Shown here: piece after piece, positions 1 to 6,785 of the stretch
How positions within the stretch are numbered: position 1 is the stretch's first letter
Layout of the letters: every line of letters starts with the position of its first letter
Assembly: GCA_018828825.1 (NCBI GenBank)
Contig: JAHJUV010000083.1
Coordinates: forward strand, 1-33,153
Direction: 5' to 3'
Length of the DNA: 33,153 bases
DNA from: Planctomycetota bacterium
GTDB taxonomy: Bacteria; Planctomycetota; Phycisphaerae; Sedimentisphaerales; UBA12454
Notes under the pieces: model-generated
The model's database searches: none
What the model saw: the letters and a program-made list of their open reading frames with translations, nothing else
What the model was told of the DNA's origin: nothing
Program-made: the position numbers and the translations under genes

Positions 1-60
1 AGAAGATAACGGACCAGCCACAAACAATTCTTCCTGCCAGCGTTTTTGGGTACCTAACAT
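1..60 (-). CDS. Transposase N-terminus (partial, IS1182-like)
   Basis: ATG at 60-58 on the minus strand opens a frame that reads MLGTQKRWQEELFVAGPLSS up to the window edge. A GGAG Shine-Dalgarno sequence stands about 9 bases upstream (AAGGATGGAGACACAATA before ATG). The opening residues resemble, from memory, transposases of the IS5/IS1182 group, which often begin MLG....Q..LFV.G.L..LVP. Only 20 codons are visible, so the family is provisional. The catalytic DDE residues and the rest of the gene are outside the window. Confidence 0.45.
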   Translation of the reverse strand, partial: MLGTQKRWQEELFVAGPLSS

Positions 61-103
61 TATTGTGTCTCCATCCTTGAAAACGATTAACAATGATGGT
101 AAT

Positions 104-132
104 ATTATAAGGGATTAAAGGGGCTTTTTCAA
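104..132 (-). promoter_or_regulatory. Sigma70-type promoter of the IS transposase
   Basis: Minus strand TTGAAA (132-127), 17-base spacer, TATAAT (109-104), about 45 bases before the transposase ATG. The -35 box falls in the terminal sequence of the element. Confidence 0.55.
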
Positions 133-139
133 CACCCCC

Positions 140-520
140 ACAGGCACATATTGCGTATCATTTCATAAAACAGCCGATGCCGCAGGCGGACTAATCCTGG
201 GTTTTACCGGCGGCTTTCTGATTGCCAATTTTGTTCTTTTTGCCGTTGCGGCATCGCCTTTGAAAGGGATTTCCTTAGTCTCAAAGTGTATACCGGCCGA
301 TATGGAAAAAACGTCAAGCAGGCAGGTTATCAAAGCCTGTAAGTTTGTCTCAGGCTTTTCGCTCCAGTATGGCGATAAAAATATTTGCAAAGCAATAGAA
401 ACTATAAGCAGGCGTTCCGTCGTACAAGTACCTACAAAAACAATAACACCGAAAGAGGCTAATTTGCCTGAACCGGTTTTAAGGCAGCCGCAAAACACAG
501 TGCCTGATTCAAACGAATAA
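140..520 (+). pseudogene. Truncated gene remnant, possible membrane protein
   Basis: An open frame runs from the stop at 116-118 to TAA at 518-520 without a plausible start near its beginning; the first candidates are TTG at 260 and ATG at 302. Codon third positions look like those of neighbouring genes (many GCC, GGC). The frame includes a hydrophobic stretch (about 203-250, residues LILGFTGGFLIANFVLFAV) followed by a polar tail ending in PDSNE. I do not recognise the family. The simplest reading is the 3' part of a gene cut by the insertion sequence. A minus-strand frame (498-163, GTG start) covers the same bases but has no ribosome binding site and is less convincing. Confidence 0.35.
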
Positions 521-650
521 ACTCAAGTTTCATTAAAACCATTCCTGATTGGTGTTTTTCCACTTTATATTGATAGTCCCATAATATATGTTATGTTTCA
601 TTCAGCTTTTTCAGAAAAAGGCATAATGTGCGATTAAAAAAGGTTTTCTG

Positions 651-2228
651 CTAAACAGACTGATGCGAGGCCACATTGACCATATCGCCCAGCAGATTCC
701 AGCAGGCATAGGCACGGTCAACCAGCCCCATATTCTGAAGGGTCTCATTCAAGGTTGTAAATGTCGAGGCGGTATTGAATTCCTGTGGATATTCTTTTCT
801 GGCTGTCTGGAGGGCGTTAATGAAAGCCGCTCTGTTGCAGTACAAAAGAGCAGTTTTGTAATGAAGCTCTATCAACTGGCTGGTGGGTTTATTTTGTGTA
901 TTGAGATACATCAGGGCTTTCGCTTTTTCATTCAATTCGCTGCAGCAAAGAATAAGGCGCGACATGGCCCTGTAGTTTGTTTCGTTACTGCGGACAATTT
1001 CCGCAAAGGTTTCGGCGGCCTGCTTATACCGGCCGTATTTCATGTGAATTGTGCCCATGGCATATCCGACCGAGAAATTATCCGGGCTTGCCAAATGCCC
1101 TCCTTCAAAAGTATCAAACACAATCATATCGGCTTTTTGCCTGTCTATTTCAGTTCCGTTTACGGCAACAAGTCTTAACCTTGCCGCCTCGGCGAACAAA
1201 ATACAACTGTTTTGCACAATAGCGGCGGCCAGGCTCAATGTCGAACACGCCGTATCGTCGTCTCCCAGTCTTTTCTGTGCCTTGGCCAGTCCGACATACG
1301 CGTCGACAATCTCGTCGTTTACGGCACTCGCCTTGTTATAAAGCTCCGCGGCCAGAGATATATTCGAATGCATCACGTATAAAGAGCCGAGTTTTACATA
1401 AGCCGCAAGACAATTCGGCTCCAGCCTTATGGCCTTTTCATAATGAACAATAGCCTCTGCAAAATCTTCGGTTTGCACCAGAACATCGGCAAGATGAACA
1501 TGCAGCTCGGCAGCCTCGGGCTGTGTCTCCAAAAGCCCGTTGAGATAATCTATCGCCTGATAGGAACCCTGTGCATCCATTAATTCCTGGATTTTCTCTT
1601 CTTCGCCTGCCGAACTGTTAAAATTGTCCGGATGTATAAGAATGGCGTTATTGAACGCCTCCGTAGCGGATTCGTAATCACCGGTTTCGAGGTACAAATG
1701 CCCCAAAAGCACGAGGGTTTCCACGTCATCGGGATATTCGCTTATCTGCTTTCGATACTCCTGGACCGCCCTTTCGATCTGCCCGTTTTTGAAGTATATG
1801 GCCGCCAGTCTCAATCTCGGAAGTTCGAGGTAATTTTTGAATTTCAAACAGTCCTGATAAAATTCCACGGCCTCGGCTTCCTGATAAAGTCTTTCATAGC
1901 AATGTCCGAGCGCGTACAGCGCGATGGTGTTGTTTGGCTGTTTGCGGTAAATCGTCTGGAGGTTATCTATCGCACCCTTGAGGTCTGCCTTTTCAAGGCA
2001 AAGTGCCGTTGCCGCCATTCTGCCGACGGCGCATTCGGGCCTTTCGAGCAGATATTTTGCCGTTCTTTCCTCGGCGATATCATAACTGGCTACAGAAACC
2101 AGATCTAAAATCTCATTGATTTTGTCGTAGTCAGGATTTGACTTTATAATTGTATCAATCCACTGCCAGAGCAATCCTGGAGTATGTACAGCGACCGCCC
2201 TGCCGAGGATTTCAAGTAGCTTTGACAT
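651..2228 (-). CDS. Tetratricopeptide repeat protein
   Basis: A 525-residue protein built almost entirely of TPR units. The clearest repeats are near residues 95-130 (ALYALGHCYERLYQEAEAVE), 130-205 (two units with ..LLGHLYLETGDYESATEAF..) and 240-320 (..LHVHLADVLVQTEDFAEAI.. and ..YVKLGSLYVMHSNISLA..). There is no signal peptide or membrane segment, so it is probably cytoplasmic. TPR arrays are protein-interaction scaffolds and no enzyme domain is visible, so the partner is unknown. ATG start with AGAAAGG about 11 bases upstream. It is transcribed away from the IS and lies downstream, on the same strand, of the response regulator, separated by about 240 bases of non-coding sequence. Confidence 0.85.
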   Translation of the reverse strand: MSKLLEILGRAVAVHTPGLLWQWIDTIIKSNPDYDKINEILDLVSVASYDIAEERTAKYLLERPECAVGRMAATALCLEKADLKGAIDNLQTIYRKQPNNTIALYALGHCYERLYQEAEAVEFYQDCLKFKNYLELPRLRLAAIYFKNGQIERAVQEYRKQISEYPDDVETLVLLGHLYLETGDYESATEAFNNAILIHPDNFNSSAGEEEKIQELMDAQGSYQAIDYLNGLLETQPEAAELHVHLADVLVQTEDFAEAIVHYEKAIRLEPNCLAAYVKLGSLYVMHSNISLAAELYNKASAVNDEIVDAYVGLAKAQKRLGDDDTACSTLSLAAAIVQNSCILFAEAARLRLVAVNGTEIDRQKADMIVFDTFEGGHLASPDNFSVGYAMGTIHMKYGRYKQAAETFAEIVRSNETNYRAMSRLILCCSELNEKAKALMYLNTQNKPTSQLIELHYKTALLYCNRAAFINALQTARKEYPQEFNTASTFTTLNETLQNMGLVDRAYACWNLLGDMVNVASHQSV

Positions 2229-2470
2229 TATTTATATACCTTTCTTAGCTGCAAAATCGTGTAAATTCACCAATAAAGGTATCGACTCCCCTGCGGCTTG
2301 TCTTAATCGCTTTGGCTGAAATTATTCGGTTTTTAAGCCAAAATCGCCATTTTTTGGTGGGCTTTATGACGGTTTTAGCGACTTTTTCACCTGGGAGCTG
2401 CAAAAACAAGACCAGTAATCTCCTGTACTGCGGATAGACCGCCCTGCTGTCCTGTTTTTATGATGTGTAT

Positions 2471-2938
2471 TTATTTGGCCTGTTTTTCTATCTCGCTCAG
2501 ATATGCGAGCGTTCTTTCGAGCTGGTCGGTGAGGTTTTTAAGCTTCAGCATCGTCTTTACGCGGGTTAAAAGCTCCAGCTTATTGACGGGCTTGCTGAGG
2601 AAATCGTCTGTGCCGGATTCTATCGCCCTTTCGATATCTCTCAATTCGTTAAGGGCCGTAACCATAATCACCGGCAAATCCGCTGTGTCGGGATTGTTCT
2701 TTATTCTCCTGCATACTTCAAAGCCGCTCATTTTGGGCATCATAACGTCGAGCAGTACCAAATCAGGCTTTGATTTTTTGATTATCTCAAGCGCCTCTAT
2801 GCCGTCTCTTGCGGGTATTGTCCGGCACTTAATATCTTCAAGATAAGCCTGAAGGAGTTCGAGATTCTGCTCATTATCATCGACAACGAGTATATTCGCA
2901 TCTTCAATGTTAAGCTGGTCTTTTTTAGCCTTGGTCAT
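2471..2938 (-). CDS. Response regulator, receiver domain only
   Basis: This 155-residue protein is a single CheY-like receiver domain. The acidic pocket is D20/D21 (ILVVDDN), the phosphoacceptor is D64 (LVLLDVMMP), and the switch residues are T94 (MVTA) and K116 (LSKPVNK). A short helical tail (LTDQLERTLAYLSEIEKQ) follows and may be a coiled coil; there is no DNA-binding domain. I chose ATG at 2938 over an upstream in-frame ATG because GGAGAG stands 8 bases before it and because it overlaps the stop of the upstream gene as ATGA, the usual sign of translational coupling. The divergent histidine kinase at 3310 is the obvious partner, although this is inferred from position only. Confidence 0.92.
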   Translation of the reverse strand: MTKAKKDQLNIEDANILVVDDNEQNLELLQAYLEDIKCRTIPARDGIEALEIIKKSKPDLVLLDVMMPKMSGFEVCRRIKNNPDTADLPVIMVTALNELRDIERAIESGTDDFLSKPVNKLELLTRVKTMLKLKNLTDQLERTLAYLSEIEKQAK

Positions 2939-3204
2939 AATTGCTTCTCTCCGATACATTGCTCAATAAAACACCTGATTTCAGGTTTCAGGTATATTGT
3001 TTCGATATCCAAAATTTCACTGACGGCCTTTGCACAACTTGTCGCGATTTCATAAGAGCTGGAATCAGTATCAGCAAAAAAAAAAGACTCGTCCTTGATT
3101 TTACACAGACCGGAACTGCCGCCGCCGAGCGAGTCTTTACGTATTTTAACATCATTGCCCGCAAGCAGTTCCAGCAATTCGTCAAGAATAGCTTTATTAT
3201 CCAT
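2935..3204 (-). CDS. Small conserved hypothetical protein (GGxSGLC motif)
   Basis: An 89-residue soluble protein. It starts with a helical ILDELLELLAG segment, followed by a GGGSSGLCKIKDE loop with one cysteine, an FFFADTD strand and a C-terminal helix. I recall similar small proteins with 'GG..GGLC.L.G' in planctomycete genomes but no named function. The stop overlaps the start of the receiver-domain gene (ATGA), so the two are translated together and probably act together. A run of ten T on the coding strand (about 3084-3075) encodes the FFF; such a run is prone to slippage. The start is ATG with a weak AAAG upstream and a promoter further up. Confidence 0.7.
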   Translation of the reverse strand: MDNKAILDELLELLAGNDVKIRKDSLGGGSSGLCKIKDESFFFADTDSSSYEIATSCAKAVSEILDIETIYLKPEIRCFIEQCIGEKQL

Positions 3205-3239
3205 ATCTTTAAGGAAAAACGCCTTAAATGTCGATAAGC

Positions 3240-3267
3240 ATAATACTGTGATTTTATCTTATTGTAA
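3240..3267 (-). promoter_or_regulatory. Promoter for the 89-aa gene / response regulator pair
   Basis: Minus strand TTACAA (3267-3262), 16-base spacer, TATTAT (3245-3240), about 36 bases before the ATG at 3204. It matches a sigma70 pattern moderately well and lies in the divergent intergenic region. Confidence 0.45.
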
Positions 3268-3296
3268 TTATTTTGAAAGACTTTTTTGTTTTGGTC

Positions 3297-3304
3297 AAAG
3301 GAGG
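3297..3304 (+). promoter_or_regulatory. Shine-Dalgarno that sets the kinase start
   Basis: AAAGGAGG ends 5 bases before TTG at 3310. This strong site makes the TTG, and not the upstream in-frame TTG at 3286, the likely start of the histidine kinase. Confidence 0.75.
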
Positions 3305-3309
3305 TCGTT

Positions 3310-4083
3310 TTGCCGCAGTTAATTCAGAAACGTCGTTCTCTCAACAAAGAGATTAATCTGCAAGTACAACAGAACAAAGAACTTCAGGCACGCCTGGCCA
3401 AGCTCCAGACCCTCGCCAATTTAGGCACTATCAGCGCGATTGTAGCCCATGAAATTAATAATATCCTTATGCCGCTGGGCAATTACGCCCAGGTTGCGCT
3501 GAATAATCCGCAGGATACCCAGCTTACGCAAAAGGCACTTCAGAAAACCGTCTATAACAGCGCAAGAGCCTCAGAGATACTCGAAAGCATTCTTGCTGTT
3601 GTGAACGGCGAAGCGATTGAAAAGAAAATATGCAGACTCCAGCAGCTTCTCGAAGAGGTATTTTCCTGTATCGGAAGAGACTTCGGAAAAGACTGTGTTA
3701 AAGTCAAAATGGAAGTTCCGGATGAGCTCGGTTTTCCGGCTGTTCCGGTACAGTTCCAGCAGGTTTTGATGAACCTGATTTTAAACGCCCGCGAAGCGAT
3801 GATGCCGAGAGGCGGAATACTTGGGATAAACGCAACAAAAGAGCAGGACAAAGTCATCATAGAGGTAAGCGATACCGGCTGCGGAATAGAACTGGAAAAT
3901 ATGAGCAGGCTTTTCGAGCCGTTCTTTTCGACAAAGACGCTTCAGTCCCCTGCCGGCAGAGTTGGCGCAGGCTTGGGGCTGGTATTCTGCAAAGAGATTA
4001 TAGATTCTCACGAAGGTACTATTGATGTGCAATCCGAGCCTGGCAAAGGCACAAAATTCACCATTACTTTACCTGCCGGCTAA
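3310..4083 (+). CDS. Sensor histidine kinase (soluble, NtrB-like core)
   Basis: A 257-residue protein from the TTG start. An N-terminal coiled coil (residues 10-35) leads into the dimerisation/phosphoacceptor helix with H47 in the motif VAHEINN. The HATPase_c domain follows with the N box NLILNAREAM, G1 box DTGCGI, F box FEPFFSTK and G2 box GAGLGL, and the protein ends in GKGTKFTITLPAG. All ATP-binding motifs are intact. There is no membrane segment or PAS/GAF sensor domain, so input probably comes through a partner protein or the coiled coil. It is divergent from the 89-aa protein/response regulator pair and is probably the cognate kinase. It converges with the carboxypeptidase gene with only 11 bases between the stops. 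Confidence 0.92.
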   Translation: MPQLIQKRRSLNKEINLQVQQNKELQARLAKLQTLANLGTISAIVAHEINNILMPLGNYAQVALNNPQDTQLTQKALQKTVYNSARASEILESILAVVNGEAIEKKICRLQQLLEEVFSCIGRDFGKDCVKVKMEVPDELGFPAVPVQFQQVLMNLILNAREAMMPRGGILGINATKEQDKVIIEVSDTGCGIELENMSRLFEPFFSTKTLQSPAGRVGAGLGLVFCKEIIDSHEGTIDVQSEPGKGTKFTITLPAG

Positions 4084-4094
4084 TAACCGCAATT

Positions 4095-5474
4095 TCAACC
4101 TTCGTCAATGATTGCCTCCACTATATCAAATATGGCCTTTTTAGTCGGGTAGTTCGCGTTATTTGTGATGATGGAAAAGATGTACTCCCTGTCGTTGTCG
4201 GCGGCTATGCACAGGCCCGATAGGGAACGGACGCCGTTGATAATGCCAGTTTTCGCAAAAACTCTGCTGCGGTACCTGTCTTTATAAAACTGTTTTCTAA
4301 TTGTTCCATCAACGCCGCCAATAGCCAATGTCTGCTTAAATTCCGGCCAAAGTTTGCTCTTATAGGCGTCGAGCAATACCCGGGTAAGAACATTTGCCGA
4401 GAGCTTATTGACGCTGCTCAAACCGCTGCCGTCATCGATATAAAATTCAGCCTTGTCGATGCCGAGGCCCATAAGATAATCCTCTATCGCCTTTCTGCCC
4501 GCCTGCCAGCTTCCTGTCCTGCCGCCGGTAATCGTATTGGCCGCCAGTGTTTTGAAAAGACATTCAGCGGCTATCTGGAGGCTGTCCTTGTTGCAATTTT
4601 GAATAACCTCTGTTATCGGCGTATTAAATTGAGCGATGATTTGCATCCTTTCCTGATTAACAGATGTCTCGGTTAGTATGTTTTGAATTTGAATCCCTGC
4701 CCTGCCGAGGTTTTCATAAAGGAGATACCCGAAAAATACAGCAGGCTTTTCAATAGCGACATCGAACGAAGCGGCCTTTCTGCATTTGCCGTAAACCGTG
4801 ATAACATTTTCCTGTTTTGTGCGGTTTGAGCCGATTGTACTGCGTCCTTTGGAAATCGGCTTGACTTTATTAAGTAATTTCAAAAACAAAGTGTCCGGAT
4901 CTTTTATCAGCTTTATTTTACCGGCGGTTTTTGAAACGGAAATTTTTATACAATTTCCGTTATAGTTAATGCCGCTTATTTCGCACGCATAGGGCCTGTT
5001 AAGCTGAGCTTTGGGCCAGTTAAGATTTACACGTTCATTATCGAAAATGGAGGCGTCAATAATTATGCCGTCCAATTTTTCTATGGATTTTGCTTTGAGG
5101 GCTTCTGTGATTTGGCCGATGAAGTCTTTGCCGGCAAGTCCCAGAAGCGGGTCGCCGGCGCCGATTACGACAAGTTTATTATTTATCAGCCCGGCTCTTG
5201 TTACAAAATTGTAATCTATGCCGAGACGCTTCAACGCGGTAAAACTCGTAACCAGTTTCATATTCGAGGCCGGCGTCAATGGCGTCGAGGGGTTATGACT
5301 GAAAATCTGACTGCCGGTTTGCGCATCGACGACCATAATGCCGTATTGAACGTTTTTCTGGTCTTTTCTCGAAATTATCTGCTCTATTTTTTCCTGCAGA
5401 GACGCACCGCAAGCCGCCAGTTGCATAAAAACCAGGGCCAGTATTGCCGAAATCCTTGTTCTGACAGATAACAT
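4095..5474 (-). CDS. dacB: D-alanyl-D-alanine carboxypeptidase/endopeptidase, PBP4 type (peptidase S13)
   Basis: A 459-residue penicillin-binding protein of the S13 family, which trims or cleaves peptidoglycan cross-links in the periplasm. The three active-site motifs are present: S70-N-M-K73 (TPASNMKLVTS), S-x-N in GSGLSSVNKLS, and KTG in VFAKTGIINGVRSLSG. Two possible starts exist: GTG at 5504 and ATG at 5474. I prefer 5474 because it gives a compact signal sequence (MLSVRTRISAILALVFMQ) ending in LAAC, a lipobox with C22. This predicts a lipoprotein, a variation on the usual soluble PBP4. Planctomycetes are now known to carry peptidoglycan, so the gene is not out of place. Confidence 0.9.
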   Translation of the reverse strand: MLSVRTRISAILALVFMQLAACGASLQEKIEQIISRKDQKNVQYGIMVVDAQTGSQIFSHNPSTPLTPASNMKLVTSFTALKRLGIDYNFVTRAGLINNKLVVIGAGDPLLGLAGKDFIGQITEALKAKSIEKLDGIIIDASIFDNERVNLNWPKAQLNRPYACEISGINYNGNCIKISVSKTAGKIKLIKDPDTLFLKLLNKVKPISKGRSTIGSNRTKQENVITVYGKCRKAASFDVAIEKPAVFFGYLLYENLGRAGIQIQNILTETSVNQERMQIIAQFNTPITEVIQNCNKDSLQIAAECLFKTLAANTITGGRTGSWQAGRKAIEDYLMGLGIDKAEFYIDDGSGLSSVNKLSANVLTRVLLDAYKSKLWPEFKQTLAIGGVDGTIRKQFYKDRYRSRVFAKTGIINGVRSLSGLCIAADNDREYIFSIITNNANYPTKKAIFDIVEAIIDEG

Positions 5475-5656
5475 AAGCAAAGTTTCTAACAAAAAAACAA
5501 ACACAAATCAATAAATAATATAACTTCTTGTAAAACAATTACTTATAAGCAATTATTGCAGATTATTTTAAAAAAAATTCATTTACTTCATTTTCTTGCC
5601 GTAACCTATTGCAGTAAAAGTGGTTATATAATTTTTTACTATTTATTTTTGTCGGA

Positions 5657-5685
5657 TTGACAATATTATTTGTGATGGTTATACT
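5657..5685 (+). promoter_or_regulatory. Strong sigma70 promoter of the pyrK-pyrD leader
   Basis: TTGACA (5657-5662), exactly 17 bases, TATACT (5680-5685). The -35 box is perfect and the -10 box matches 5 of 6. Predicted transcription start is 5691-5693, only 2-4 bases before the ATG of the 45-codon leader ORF. Confidence 0.75.
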
Positions 5686-5694
5686 TGCCCACTG

Positions 5695-5832
5695 ATGAGA
5701 ACGAGAACTTTGCGGCTTTTTAGCCGTGGCGCGCTTCCGGAATATTGGTGGATGAATGTTTCGGAAGCTTTTTTATGGATTCGATATCCTCGCCATAAAT
5801 TTATTGACAGTTCATTGCGTAATTGTTTTTAA
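5695..5832 (+). CDS. Putative pyr leader peptide (45 codons)
   Basis: ATG at 5695, TAA at 5830-5832. The peptide begins MRTRTLRLFSRGALPEYWWM and ends DSSLRNCF; it is basic and aromatic and matches nothing I know. The predicted transcript starts 2-4 bases before the ATG, so it would be a leaderless message. An intrinsic terminator (5733-5774) lies inside the frame, and the stop codon is 11 bases before pyrK, which has no Shine-Dalgarno of its own. This is the arrangement of the E. coli pyrBI leader, whose 44-codon ORF spans the attenuator so that a ribosome close behind RNA polymerase prevents termination when UTP is low. An open frame of this length could also occur by chance, so the coding claim is inference. 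Confidence 0.45.
   Translation: MRTRTLRLFSRGALPEYWWMNVSEAFLWIRYPRHKFIDSSLRNCF
5733..5774 (+). terminator. Intrinsic terminator / attenuator upstream of pyrK
   Basis: GCTTCCGGAATATT (5733-5746) pairs with AATGTTTCGGAAGC (5755-5768) as a 14-bp stem with two G-U pairs and an 8-base loop, followed by six T (5769-5774). A smaller hairpin, CGGCT-TTTT-AGCCG (5713-5726), precedes it and carries a T run that could act as a pause site. A strong terminator between divergent genes ends either a short RNA of about 85 bases or an attenuated leader. Confidence 0.8.
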
Positions 5833-5833
5833 T
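5804..5833 (+). promoter_or_regulatory. Possible second promoter directly at pyrK
   Basis: TTGACA (5804-5809), 18-base spacer, TTTAAT (5828-5833). A start near 5840 would give an essentially leaderless pyrK message. It lies downstream of the terminator and could supply a basal level of transcript. Confidence 0.4.
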
Positions 5834-5843
5834 ATAGCTACTT

Positions 5844-6785
5844 ATGTCAACTTTGCCGTCAAAAAAAGGGATTTTCACCGCATCTGTCTTACAGAATCGC
5901 GGTCTGGGCGATAAATTTTTTCGCCTAAGCCTGGAACTTGAAAAAAAGGCCAATACTTTATTTTCCAGTGCGTCAGCGGGTCAATTCGTCGAAATCGACG
6001 TCTCGCAGCTTGCCCTGCCGACCGAAAAACTCATACCCGAGAAGCTTTGGGACTCATCACAAAGAAACGTTCTGTTGCGAAGGCCTTTCAGTTTTGCCGA
6101 TATCGACAGCAGCAATGACTGTACTATCGTGGAAATTCTTTACTGTGTTCTCGGGCCGGCAACGTTGAGAATGAAAACTCTCAAAACAGGAGACGCCGTC
6201 AATCTCATTGGTCCGCTTGGAAACGGTTTTGCGATTCCTGAAGATAAAAAGTCAGTAATACTTGTCGCAGGCGGAATGGGCGCCCCGCCGCTCATACATC
6301 TTGCGAAGGTTCTGAAAAAACAACATCAGGATATGACGATAACCGCTTTTGTCGGCGCAAAGACAAAAAACGATTTAGCGTTCTTCGACATAAAGACAGA
6401 TAAGCTGAAAAAGAAAACCGATATCACATTGCAGGAATTTGCCAAACACAATATTAAAACGTGTATAAGCACAGATGACGGCTCTGCCGGTTTTAAAGGG
6501 TTCGTTACCGAATCGCTGAAAAACCGGCTCGGCGAAAACAAGCCCGCCGGCGAGGAAACGATAATTTACGCCTGCGGTCCGGAAGCGATGCTTTCCGCAA
6601 CCGCTGTGCTAAGCAGTGAGTTTAGAATCCCCTGCCAGGTAAGTCTCGAAAGACGAATGGCCTGCGGCATCGGATTATGCCAAAGCTGTGCGGTAAAATG
6701 CAGGGATAAAACCAGCGGCACTCTATACAAACTCTGCTGCAAAGATGGTCCTGTTTTCTGGTCCGACGAGGTTGTATGGGAATGA
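5844..6785 (+). CDS. pyrK: Dihydroorotate dehydrogenase B, electron transfer subunit
   Basis: A 313-residue iron-sulfur flavoprotein that passes electrons from dihydroorotate oxidation to NAD+ as partner of PyrD type 1B. The N-terminal FAD-binding barrel contains RRPFSFAD (about residues 85-92). The NAD-binding part has GPLGNGF and LVAGGMGAPPL (about 124-150) and CGPEAML. The C-terminal 2Fe-2S ligands appear in MACGIGLCQSCAVKC and LCCKDGPVF. It is longer than the B. subtilis protein (about 256 residues), mostly by insertions in the first half. No Shine-Dalgarno precedes the ATG, which suits either coupling to the leader ORF or leaderless translation. It overlaps pyrD. Confidence 0.93.
   Translation: MSTLPSKKGIFTASVLQNRGLGDKFFRLSLELEKKANTLFSSASAGQFVEIDVSQLALPTEKLIPEKLWDSSQRNVLLRRPFSFADIDSSNDCTIVEILYCVLGPATLRMKTLKTGDAVNLIGPLGNGFAIPEDKKSVILVAGGMGAPPLIHLAKVLKKQHQDMTITAFVGAKTKNDLAFFDIKTDKLKKKTDITLQEFAKHNIKTCISTDDGSAGFKGFVTESLKNRLGENKPAGEETIIYACGPEAMLSATAVLSSEFRIPCQVSLERRMACGIGLCQSCAVKCRDKTSGTLYKLCCKDGPVFWSDEVVWE

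Larger units (their letters stand above)
1..140 (-). mobile_element. Insertion sequence, left end (cut by window edge)
   Basis: On the minus strand this stretch holds a terminal G/C run followed by TGTTGAAAAAGCCCC (about 121-137), a consensus promoter whose -35 box lies in that terminal sequence, a ribosome binding site and the first codons of a transposase-like protein. A -35 box inside the terminal repeat is common in insertion sequences. The other end is outside the window, so the exact boundary, inverted repeat and target duplication cannot be read. Immediately beyond it an open frame without a start codon runs on the plus strand, which suggests the element interrupted a gene. Confidence 0.5.

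Noticed and set aside
163..498. 111-codon minus-strand frame
   Set aside because: It has a GTG start without a ribosome binding site and lies opposite a frame with better codon pattern and a plausible membrane helix.
2300..2440. Terminator after the response regulator
   Set aside because: The AAGCC/GGCTT and CAGTA/TACTG stems are short and lack a T tract in the proper place on the minus strand.
5692..5710. CTGATGAG core resembling a hammerhead ribozyme
   Set aside because: The matching GAAA and the three stems of a hammerhead cannot be built around it; the leader-ORF and terminator reading explains the region better.
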